A stretch of 38,691 bases of DNA, taken from NCBI GenBank assembly GCA_013365325.1, contig JABVXV010000445.1, positions 2,735 through 41,425 on the forward strand, read 5' to 3'. The notes below the pieces were generated by a model. That model was not told the DNA's origin. It was given only the letters and a program-made list of their open reading frames with translations, and did no database searches. Below, piece by piece: positions 11,301 through 21,400 of this stretch. The stretch comes from Dipetalonema caudispina. Its lineage: Eukaryota; Nematoda; Chromadorea; Rhabditida; Onchocercidae. The first letter of the stretch is position 1. Each line of letters begins with the position of its first letter. The position numbers and the translations under genes were made by a program.

Positions 11301-14300
11301 TTGACGATAGCAGAAACAAAAAAGAAATAGAATAATTTTTTGAAAAAATTTCTAAATAAAAATTACAACCGACTGATAAAATAATCATTAAAACACTGAA
11401 TCATATTACTATGTGAAAAAAAGAAAAAACGAAACTAAGGAAACCGGAAAATATATATATATATATATTGGAAAGTTGCAATTTTTCGATTACTCTTGAA
11501 AATGGGCAGGCTTCGCTGATATAGTAATTCAGAAAATTATTGTAAAGTTTTTCATCATTCAGATGATTACATTAATGAAAAGAGAAAATATTTGAAAGTT
11601 TGGAAATTGAAAGAATCTGCTAAAATTATGCTTGATTCTTCTAATCAGGCAATCTTTGCACCTGCGGAAAATTTCAGATTCTTAGCTTTTACGCAACCAT
11701 TTACGGAATTTTCTATCAATTTACATTTAATTGCTACTTTTATATAAAATGGATACAAATTTTAGTCCTGAAATGTGTCGAAGCAACGAATGCTCCAGGA
11801 TCAAGCCGGAATACTGAATTGAAACCGCAGCAACAACAGCAGCAGCAGCAACAGCAACAACAAGAAAAGCAGCAGCAGCAACAACAACAACAACAACAGC
11901 AACAACAACATCAACAACAACAACAACAGCAACAGCAACAACAAGAAAAGCAGCAGCAGCAACAACAACAACAACAACAACAACAGCAACAGCAGCAGCA
12001 ACAACAACAACAACAGCAACAACAACAGCAACAACAGCAACAACAACAACAACAACAACAGCAACAACAACAACAGCAATTAACAACATCACAAGAAGCT
12101 CTTGATTTTTCGCTGAAAAAAGTGACGAAGGTAGAATGAAATAATCTTGTTAGATTGTAAAAAAAAAAGTAAACAATGATTGAATGAATTCTGAATTCAG
12201 TTTCTTGCATTATAAATAATAAAAATGACAAGCCAAAAATGGGGAAAAGTCATTTTTGACAGATATTTAAAGTTAAAATCAAAGAAATGTCATCATTTCT
12301 TGTACGATGATTTTAAATTTTGCACTACAATTTTTCGTGCATAAAAAATAAAAAAGTACCGATAACTTCATTTTATCAATTTATAAAATGCTTTTTTGTC
12401 ATTACTATTATTATCATTATTTATATTTGAATTCTTTTCAATAAATTAAACTAAATAAGAATCGTTCAAAAAATTGCCTATTATTTGAAGGAATCAACTG
12501 TGGGAGCTGCAACTACTGTATCAAAACGATCCACGGATGCGCATTCGCCGTTTACGTCTTCCACTGGTAGCGATTTGACGCAATTGCTCAGTGACGATTG
12601 CGAATCGAGCATTAATTCTACATCGACTTTGTATGCATAATTTCATGGAATTTTGAAAATGAAGAATAAAAATTTAAGGAAAGGAAAGAGGAGAAGGAAA
12701 GCAAATATTCAGTTATTATCTAGAAGTGACGTCTGCGGAAAATATGATTTGTATATTACATTCCGGAATAACTTTTATTTAATAAATTTTAATTTCTTTT
12801 TTCTCTTCTTTTTTTTTCAAAAAAATTGTTAGATGACAATTTACTACAATTAATTCAGGTCATCACCTACTTCACCGCTTGCCACTAACGAAAAACAGCA
12901 AAGGATTACGAGACCTAATGTAATACAAAATCCTGTCCATCGTCCGGTTGCAACCAAAATTCCGCAAAGTGCGGTACCACAAGTGGCAACCGGTTTACCA
13001 TCACTACAACCAAATGCTATCAATCCGTATAATACGCTATTGCATGAATTTTGGCGGCGTAGTTCAGCTTTAGGTGTTACCACAGGCGGAATTTGGGTAC
13101 CACCACAACCAAACCATGGTGTTGCTGCAACGCCACATATTGCACGACCATGTTCACCTGGACGACCACCTGCATGCTCACCTGCACCTGCGTTTGCAGC
13201 AACAGCAAGTCCACCTTTTGGTACCACACTTGCTGGGACACTTTATCCCTCAACCACTCCCACAAAAGCGTCATTTTTCGCCGCCCAACCGCAACCTCTT
13301 CTTCCATTGAGCATTCCGCCTCCGCCATTAGCCACTTCGCCGACCGCTTTTCAGGCTGCGTCCAGTAATTCGCCGTATCTACGTAATAGACAACCATATC
13401 CAGTGCAAAAAGTACATATTTCTTCAATAATTCCTAAAAACTTTAAATCGAAAAATTTATAAATTTAAAACTTAAACTTAAATCCTATTATAAATCTTTT
13501 CAAAATTCATTTTATACGAATTAAAAGTCTAAACGAAACATTTTTTCTTCATGAAAATTTTCACCTTTGTAATAAAACAATTAAAAATTATTTTTTTTCC
13601 CTCGAGCATATCAAAAATTTGTAATCAAAATAGAAAATTTAATAATAAAAAATTCAAAAATTTCAGTCTCAAATTAACGGGAAAACCCGCTATGAATGCA
13701 AAGAATGTAGCAAAACATTTGGGCAGTTATCAAATTTGAAGGTACATTTGCGAACACATACCGGTGAACGACCATTCAAATGTAGCATTTGTTTCAAAGA
13801 ATTTACACAATTAGCTCATCTACAAAAGCATCATCTTGTTCATACCGGTAAGCTTAGTTCTTTTAAATAAAATAAAATTAAAAATATTAGACGAAAAATT
13901 TTAAAAAATATTTTCAAATTACTTACTTCAAGGTATTTATCCTATAATAATTTAGGTTTATTGATCGTTTTCTTTTTTTCCATATCTTCCAATATTTTCA
14001 CTATTCAATGTGATAAATTTGTATCTCATATTTTCATTTATTCCTACATTCAATTTCAATTTTTATTCCAAATAAATTTTCCGACTTTTTCCTTTTTTTT
14101 CATAACACCGATATTAAAATATTTCATCCAAAAATCTAAATTTGTTGGAGAGAATGCAAAATTTTTAGAATTCAATCTCGAAAACTAATGCATATTTCAT
14201 ACCGGATTAGGTTATAATCTAATTCGTCGTTTAAACTACTTGTTATCCATTAGTTAGCAAAATTGCTTAAAACTTTTAATTTGTTCTAGCATAGATTTGT

Positions 14301-15126
14301 ACTTCTCTTCTTTCATGGAAATTTTTGGATTTATTTTCTATTTATTTTCATTTACAAATTTTCATATTTGAATATTCACTTTATTTATTATCCATTTTTT
14401 ATTTACCAAATCTTGCCAAATGTATTAAATTAAAAGATTTAAAATGGATCATAATTTAATCGATAATTAAATTAATAATTTTCATCAAAATTTACTCTTA
14501 AGGGGAGAAACCGCATCAATGTGAAGTTTGTCAGAAACGCTTTAGCAGTATGTCAAATCTGAAGACGCATTTACGTCTTCACAATGGTCAAAAACCTTAT
14601 CCATGCGATCTTTGCAGTGCCAAATTTACCCAATTTGTTCATCTTAAACTTCATAAACGTTTACACACCAATGAACGGCCGTACAATTGTTCATGTTGCG
14701 GTATTTTGTTAATTTTATTTTCAATATTTGATTATTCAATTTGAATTCAGCTTGTTGAATTTGAGCACATCATAGTGTAACTTTTCATATCTTCCCAATT
14801 TTACGTGTATTTTACGTTTCCATAATAGTCAAAAAATCGATCCGCATCATTTGTTAAATTCTATTGCTAAGCTTACGTAAACTTACACGGGAATGGAAAC
14901 GTTACGTGAAGATTTAAATTGACCTATTTCAATCATAAAATAGGTGATTATATTTGCAGGAAAGAAATATATTTCTCCATCAGGCTTACGAACTCATTGG
15001 AAATCGACAAGTTGTCGACCAGCGACCGGTAGCGAATTACATATAATCGATTTGGATAGCGAAGAAAGTAGCGGAACGCTCCGCGATGAACAATGTGTTA
15101 CCAGTACGACACCGGTACCGCGGTGA
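8391..15126 (+). CDS. blmp-1: BLMP-1 / PRDM1 (Blimp-1) orthologue, PR-domain zinc-finger transcription factor
   Basis: Eleven exons join in frame with GT-AG introns: 8391-8652, 8823-8965, 9410-9481, 9862-10191, 10527-10665, 11766-12130, 12491-12630, 12859-13411, 13667-13847, 14503-14700 and 14960-15126 (stop TGA). The product is 849 aa. Order of parts: Ser/Thr-rich N-terminus; a conserved [13 protein letters not shown] segment (about 111-123); PR/SET domain (about 160-300); glutamine tract (337-420); Pro/Ala-rich linker (484-668); five zinc fingers (679-813). The fingers and PR motifs ([32 protein letters not shown]) match vertebrate PRDM1 closely. PRDM1 family members are nuclear, sequence-specific repressors; nematode BLMP-1 acts in developmental timing and epidermal development (known from C. 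elegans). The start at 8391 is the first in-frame ATG of the exon; an upstream exon would add nine residues. The exon 7 acceptor (TTTGAAG) is weak. Family identity is very secure; exon ends are secure except at the extreme 5' end. Confidence 0.95.
9862..10665 (+). other. blmp-1: PR/SET domain exons of blmp-1 (with insertion)
   Basis: Exons 4 and 5 (intron 10192-10526) carry the PR domain, residues 160-315. Visible landmarks are [63 protein letters not shown] and DYAQRINFP, in the same order as in vertebrate PRDM1. Between the GE of the first block and WKIF there are 44 residues, compared with 16 in human PRDM1, so about 28 Ser/Gly/Ala/Cys/His-rich residues are inserted. PR domains of this subgroup generally lack the full catalytic SET residues and mainly recruit partners, so methyltransferase activity is not implied. 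Confidence 0.9.
11828..12079 (+). repeat. blmp-1: Polyglutamine tract in blmp-1 exon 6
   Basis: 84 codons (residues 337-420), of which 79 are Gln, mixed CAA and CAG. It is interrupted by Glu-Lys at 349-350, His at 364 and Glu-Lys at 376-377, and ends in a run of 43 Gln. The Glu-Lys interruptions and their flanks recur exactly 81 bp apart, indicating an in-frame 27-codon duplication. The tract sits between the PR domain and the Pro-rich linker. The other frames give Leu, Cys, Ala and Val runs, which are not genes. Confidence 0.95.
12859..13411 (+). other. blmp-1: Proline/alanine/serine-rich linker exon of blmp-1
   Basis: Exon 8 encodes residues 484-668: low-complexity Pro, Ala, Thr and Ser with scattered Tyr and Phe. 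It occupies the same place as the Pro/Ser-rich repression region of vertebrate PRDM1. No folded domain is visible. It is the longest exon of the gene and clearly less AT-rich than the introns around it. Confidence 0.85.
13667..15123 (+). other. blmp-1: Five zinc-finger DNA-binding region of blmp-1
   Basis: Exons 9-11. Fingers 1-4 are C2H2: C679/C682/H695/H699, C707/C710/H723/H727, C735/C738/H751/H755 and C763/C766/H779/H783, joined by TGERPFK, TGEKPHQ, NGQKPYP and TNERPYN linkers. Finger 5 is C2HC: C791/C794/H807/C813. The same C2H2 x4 + C2HC plan is seen in PRDM1. The helix residues ([36 protein letters not shown]) are nearly identical to vertebrate PRDM1, so the DNA target (GAAAGTGAAA-like) is probably conserved. 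An acidic tail follows (DLDSEESSG). Confidence 0.95.
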
Positions 15127-15492
15127 ACTGTAGGTCTTCATGTAGGAAGGATATATATGATAGGAGAATATCTACAATCCGCATTCCTTTGTTCTCGATT
15201 CTAGGGTCATATATTTGGTTAACTAGGCCCAACCTATTATCGAAATGGAATGTTACAATGTATTCATATATTTCACTGATAACATAATTTAGAAAGTTAA
15301 TGTTACTTTCGAATTTTCAAAAATTCTCACTTTTATGTTAAATAATCCGGGTTAAGTGAAATTCGTCACCTTTGACCCTGGTGTTTGTTTCTAACAACTA
15401 TGTTTTACTGTCATTCCCAACATTTTTGCTAATGTTTTCCTTGTCTTGTACAACTTTTGTTAATTTTCCAATTTCAGAACTTTTTCTTTTTT

Positions 15493-15498
15493 AATAAA
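15493..15498 (+). terminator. Candidate poly(A) signal for blmp-1
   Basis: AATAAA 367 bp after the stop codon, followed about 75 bp later by a GT-rich stretch that could act as the downstream element. No AATAAA is seen between the stop codon and this point, but variant hexamers are common in nematodes. Confidence 0.45.
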
Positions 15499-15568
15499 TT
15501 TGCATAAAACAACCAAAGAAAGATGATGCGTAATTTGTATTTGTACTCTCTCTGTATCTGTTGTATAC

Positions 15569-15606
15569 GTGTGTGGGTGTATGCGTGCGTGTGTGTGTAG
15601 GCGTAT
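15569..15606. repeat. GT-rich imperfect microsatellite
   Basis: GTGTG/GTATGCGTGCGTGTG-type sequence, about 38 bp, downstream of the candidate blmp-1 poly(A) signal. Confidence 0.7.
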
Positions 15607-18079
15607 TTGTATGAAAAGCATCCCTGATTCGTTGCAGAAGTTTGCCTCTCTCGAATCCCTTTCTAGTAGTTTTTTTAAATAGCAAAAACTACTATGATAA
15701 AATTTGGGACTTCTAATTTAATTCTACTTATTCGATATTATTTTAATTCAACTTAACTTACAAACCGAAAAAAAGCATTTTGCAACTTAGAGCCAATCGA
15801 ATCATTGTTTTCACAGCCAAATTATATTACTTCTTTTCTGATTTATGTAAAAGTTGAAAGCTTATTCATGATTCCTAAAAGTTGAAAATTTGCCTAAAAA
15901 TTGCAAGATTACTTAACTTATCTTTCGTATTCATTTCATCTCAAACATATCTTCTGCAACGATTTAAAGGGAAAAGAAAAAAAAAAAAGAAAATAAATAA
16001 AAACGTTTTTCCCGTACGCACGATCTCCGGTTTCAATTAGCCCTCAACAATTCAATCATCTTTACTTTTCTGAGCATTGTTCTAGAAGAAAACGACGAGC
16101 TGTGAAATTGTAAAATTTCATTTTCAAACTTATTCCTTTTTTTTTAAAGAATTTTAAATTTATTCAAACAGTAAGCGGTAAAATGTTTTATTGCATAAGC
16201 AATGAATAAACGGATAGTTCAATATTGATAGATTTAAATTTATGATTTAAAATGCCTTACTTAAATCGGTTCAAGTTGCTATGGGCCCAAATGTCGACCT
16301 ATTCCGCATTTCTGAACTAAGCCATTCATTCAACTCGTCAAACTGTTTTCATTTTTCGTTTCCTATTTTTCAAAACTTTATTTTTTTTTATTTCTTATTT
16401 TTGTCTTTTACTGCTTCTTTTTCTTCTATACCATCAGAACGACCCATGTTGTCTTTCTCAAGTTGATTATTTCCATTTTGAAATATTCGAATTGACTTTT
16501 TATATTGTCATATGAAATATTGAAATATTTGGAAATTTTTGAAGTTTATCTCTACTGATTTAAAAGAATCACGAATTATATTAATCTTAAAATTAAAATT
16601 TTTTGTCAAATACTTTTTTTTATTAACTTTGAAAATAAATTTTTGATTGTAAATTTCACACTTCATGCTTTTTAAATCTGGGATTTATCTTGTAATTGTC
16701 TTTTTTTTTTTTTTTTTTTTTTCTTTTTTCTTCATTGGAAAATAGCGAATGTAAACAATTGCGAGAAATAGAAAATTGCAATATTGCATTCCGGCAATCC
16801 TTTGAAGTAGTACTTAGTGTTAAAGAATGAATTTATTGATTGATTTTTTTGCCAACTTGTGATAATAATGAAAGTATTTCAAAAATTGATTGATATTAAT
16901 TCATAAAACATTATGTTTATTTGTAAATTGTTAGAAAGAAAACGCAAAATTTCTCTTATAAGCCTCATAATTTTTGATTCCTCAATATTTTTTGGAATAA
17001 ATTTCGTAAATTTTTCGTATCCGAAATTTTAATCTATTGCTTGAGATAAAGACCGTAGTAGTATTCCCATATTTTTGTAATAACTTGTAATATTCCTATA
17101 GAGTCGTATATTTCTTTCAGTAAACTTTATTTGTTTTAAAAGTAAATTCTTTTCGTTTTTTTTTTTTTTTTTTTGTTTTTGTTTTTGTTTAAAAGATTTC
17201 TTTCGAATAGATTTTTTGCGCAAAATGATAACAAATTTGGCCAAATAAAGTAGCCAAATATTATTTGCAACAATTTTCCGGATCAGATCCAAATTACTGA
17301 TTGGTTTAAGCTGATATAATTGTTAAATTAAAGAATTTATCCTCAGAGAAATCAAACGGGACCAAGAAAAACAAGGACTGAGAAATTTTCTGGTACAAAA
17401 GATTGGAAAAGTTTTTTTTTTGAACTAAAATTCTTAGAAATTTAAGAAAGCAATTATTTCTGGTGTTAATTTAATATTTCAAAATAAGACAATGTAATGG
17501 AATTTGAAAACATTATCGAAATTATCATCGATCCATTAATGAAATATATTAATAGTTTGAAAAGAAGAATTATTTAAATATTATCAAAACGATTTGCTTA
17601 TTAAATCAATGCAATAAATATGTCTTGAAATTACAAAACTTTTGTATCAGGAAAGTTTTTATCAAATAAAAAATCAATATTTCAATGAAATTACATAATT
17701 TTGTCTACAATATAAATTTAATAATTTTGCATACATTTATCTTGAGATCTTTTGAGATATTCATTCCATCGATTTACTTAAGTTTATTTTATTCATCTAA
17801 TAGAAATTCATTGAAATCAGTTTTTTTTTTTTTTTTTTTAAAGATTAAATTTATTACATTTCCTGCACAAAATTAATAGCAACAAACTACAAAGAAAGCT
17901 CACACCTATATCATATCCATTCAAATTATATTGCTGTAACTACCACAATACATATCAATATTATGAAAAATAACAATATGTAAAAATTTAAGTTTATATA
18001 CAAATTTTTAAATTATCAAAGCTTCCTTCATTAACATATAAAAAAACATATGAAAATGACTGGCGGATAATTCCGCAAA

Positions 18080-18085
18080 TTTATT
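18080..18085 (-). terminator. Candidate poly(A) signal for the exchanger gene
   Basis: AATAAA on the minus strand, about 113 bp beyond the stop codon at 18198. Further AT-rich hexamers lie downstream (for example near 17850), so the true site is uncertain. Confidence 0.45.
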
Positions 18086-18197
18086 TATGAGATATTAATG
18101 AAAAATTATCACAACCGACCATTAAATATTGGATATTTTTCTTCCTTTTTCCTTTTTCTTTTCAAATTGTTTTTCAATCAAATAAGTTAAATGATAA

Positions 18198-18410
18198 TTA
18201 ACATATTTTGAGTGGACATGTAAAATGACCCATCTCGAGGGCAACAGCAAAAATACAAAATAAAATATATGTTATAATCATAATAATACCAAATAATTTA
18301 TTCATTTTCCAATGTGACAAACCAATAGATGCGACAAGTACTACAAGCATGATGAAAAGCATACCGACGCTACATATTAAACCATTGCTGTAAAGGTCAA
18401 TATCCAGTTT

Positions 18411-18453
<43 letters not shown>

Positions 18454-21400
18454 AAAATATCTATTTAAAATTTTGCGCGAAATTGTAATAAAAAAAAATA
18501 TATTTTGATGACAATTTATTTCACATTCGTTCCTTACGACAATACATTTAATTCGAAAATTTTTAGATTAAAAAAAAAGAAGTGATCTTTCAGAAAGTAA
18601 AAATCTTACCTAGAAACTGAAATGTGATTTTGGGTAGTACCAGGATTACGAAGTGGTTCAACGATGAAAAATAACAACCAAGGAATTGGTAGCCTAGGAA
18701 TTAAAAAAGCCTAGTATAATGCAAAATAATATAGCAATTAATATGCAACTTTGATGTCATATATTGTTTATATATATGCAAATTTAGGATTTAATCTTGA
18801 TTTCTGTCCCAAATTTAGGCCACAATTTGAAATATAAAAGTATTCCAATTAAATGTTAATGTATCTTCTAAAATTTTTGTTGAATAAATTCTTTAAATTT
18901 AAGATACACCGATAAACTTACCCAACGCAAACGTCGAAAATATTGCTACCAACAGAACTGGACACAGCCATATCACCGAGACCTTTCCTTGCCACAATAA
19001 CACTTCAATAATTAGCTTTTGAAATTTATTTTAAAGAACAATACAGAAATTTTAATTGAAATTTCAGATGAAAAGTTGATTTTTTTTTCTTTTATACCTT
19101 AGCATAAAATCAATAAGACATACTTTAGCATAGAAATCATTCCAAAGTAGAATTTCACAATTAATTTCAGAAATTAATGCAAAAATTTTGCTTTATTAGG
19201 ATAATTAAGATTATGCAATTATTATCCGAATAGCATACTTTTCTGCAATCTTTCAATTGCATCATGCATTCATATTGCATGCATGTTGTATAATGTATTT
19301 AAACATAGGTTTGGAAATCTTGTTGTTCAATTCTATTGATTAAAATTAAACATACCTAGTGATTAAATCAGGTATGCTTGTTCCAGCGGCCAATATTGTC
19401 AATCCAATTACCTAAATTTATGATATAAATTATCATTTCCCTTATTATGTAACATGTATATGTTGCATGATATAAGCGAATTTAATCCATTTCCTTTTTT
19501 TTTTAGCATTTATTTCTAAATTTATTCAAATTATAAGCTATATACTAAAGATACTAAAGGTTAATGTGTATCTTTTAATTTATTCAGTAGCAAAAGATTG
19601 AAATTACAATTAGGATAAGTAAATATGCAACAAATAAAACTTACTCAAATCTACTTTTTTTTTTTTGGAAAAATTTAGATAACTCTAAATATTACACATT
19701 TAAAAATATGAAACAATTAGTATTTTCGCTATAATTATTTCATTAGTAGAGATGATGATGATGACATAATTGTCGACGTAATCCTAGCATCATTACTAAT
19801 TAGTCAATTAATTGATTAGTAAGATCAATAATAGCTGTAATTGAATGAAATTTGTTTCAAAAAATACATTTACCTCTGTAGGCATAGCAATTGTTTCACC
19901 AATGGTATTAGCCATCCAAACCATTATGTATGAATAAAATGCAATCCAAAAAATGGAACCGATAAATGTGATCGGAAACCATTTGCGAGCATTCTGTTTT
20001 GAAGTATAATTTGAATTGAAAATAATAATTTCAAATATAATTTAAGTCTACGAATCCTCTGTTTGATTGAAAACATAATGTTTGGAAGGAAAAAAAAGAA
20101 AAGAAAAAAGTTAAAAATTTGATAGAAATATTTTAATTTCAATTTTCAACGAATTCAATTTAAATCATTCAAATAAGTTTCATATTAAGTATTCAAATTT
20201 ATCGATTAAAATTATTCTTTTTTTATAAAAAATAATTCTTTGCACATATTTATACCTGCTTCCTAACATCAGGAAGTGTTACCCATAATGGAAATAAAAT
20301 TGGTGATAAGAATAGATAAAGCATTTGTCGATGTAATTTCTCAGGCCATGACATATCCAATGGTTTTTCTTCATTTTCTTCAAGCATTTCTTTCTATAAA
20401 TTAGAAAATTTACTTTGTATAACCTAAATTTTTCCACTGATAATTTTTAACTGTTATTTTTTGTATTTTGAAAGGATAAATTTATCATCAATCAAAATTT
20501 CATAATTCCTTATCGTAGTTTAACTTTTTTGTAGTTTTTTCCTTGTCAATTTCTTGCGATATATAATTAACTTTTTTTAATTAGTTAATCTTTAGGGCTC
20601 ATAAAATGCTATAACTTCAAGTTGCATAAATTTGTAAAAATTTTTTTTGAAAGTAATTAGTTGAAGATAATAAAAAGTTAAAAAAGAAACTTCAAATAAA
20701 ATAAATTAAAATATGCAAAATTTACTATTTCTGATACGCAAGTTGTATTAGGGCATATTGAAGTGCGTTTACTTGTCATAACATTTTTTCGACCTAATTC
20801 TGTATCGGTATTTTCCACTTCACATGCTACATTAGCCTAAAGTTAAAATTAATTCATCTCTTTTCAGAGCGAAAAAAAATTAAATTAACTTGCATCAGAC
20901 ATTTGTTATTTGACGAAAAATTTGATTAGTTGAAGTAGAAGTGAATTAAATGGATGAAATGCTAATTTCTACAACTGTTGTAAAATAGATGGAATGATAG
21001 AAACAATTAGAAAACTGTTTGCAAGTATCATCAACGCTTTTAGCATAATAATAACAAATTAAATTGAATATTTCAATATAAATTGAGAATATTTTCTAAT
21101 TTAGTAACAATTCTCTAAGATTGATATGCATCTTTTGATCATTTAACATTTTTTCAATTTATTTCTATTGAATAAAATATTAATTAAAACCTTTTGATCA
21201 TTTGAATTATATTGCCAGCCATGAACAATTTCATCAAGTACAATTTGCGTTGGCCTTGTAGTATTATTTTCATCCGGTCCATTTGAACCTAAAATAAAAT
21301 TTATTATCTGCGAAATATAACCCTAAATATGCGGTCATTTTTGTTGGAGAAATTCTTGAAATGATGTTGAAATTCACGGCAGTGATAATCCCTTCCATTT

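Larger units (their letters stand above)
15127..18197. other. Convergent intergenic interval
   Basis: About 3 kb between the stop codons of the two tail-to-tail genes. It should contain both 3' UTRs. It has a GT-rich patch at 15569-15606, several poly-T runs (16701-16722, 17157-17174, 17820-17839) and AT-rich filler. No coding exon is visible on either strand. Confidence 0.7.

Noticed and set aside
11727..12231. Poly-Leu, poly-Cys and Ala/Val frames antisense to blmp-1 exon 6
   Set aside because: Shadows of the CAA/CAG tract; only the Gln frame joins in phase to flanking exons.
12850..13427. Minus-strand and alternate-frame open frames over blmp-1 exon 8
   Set aside because: Shadows of the proline-rich exon; the chosen frame is the only one that joins both neighbouring exons in phase.
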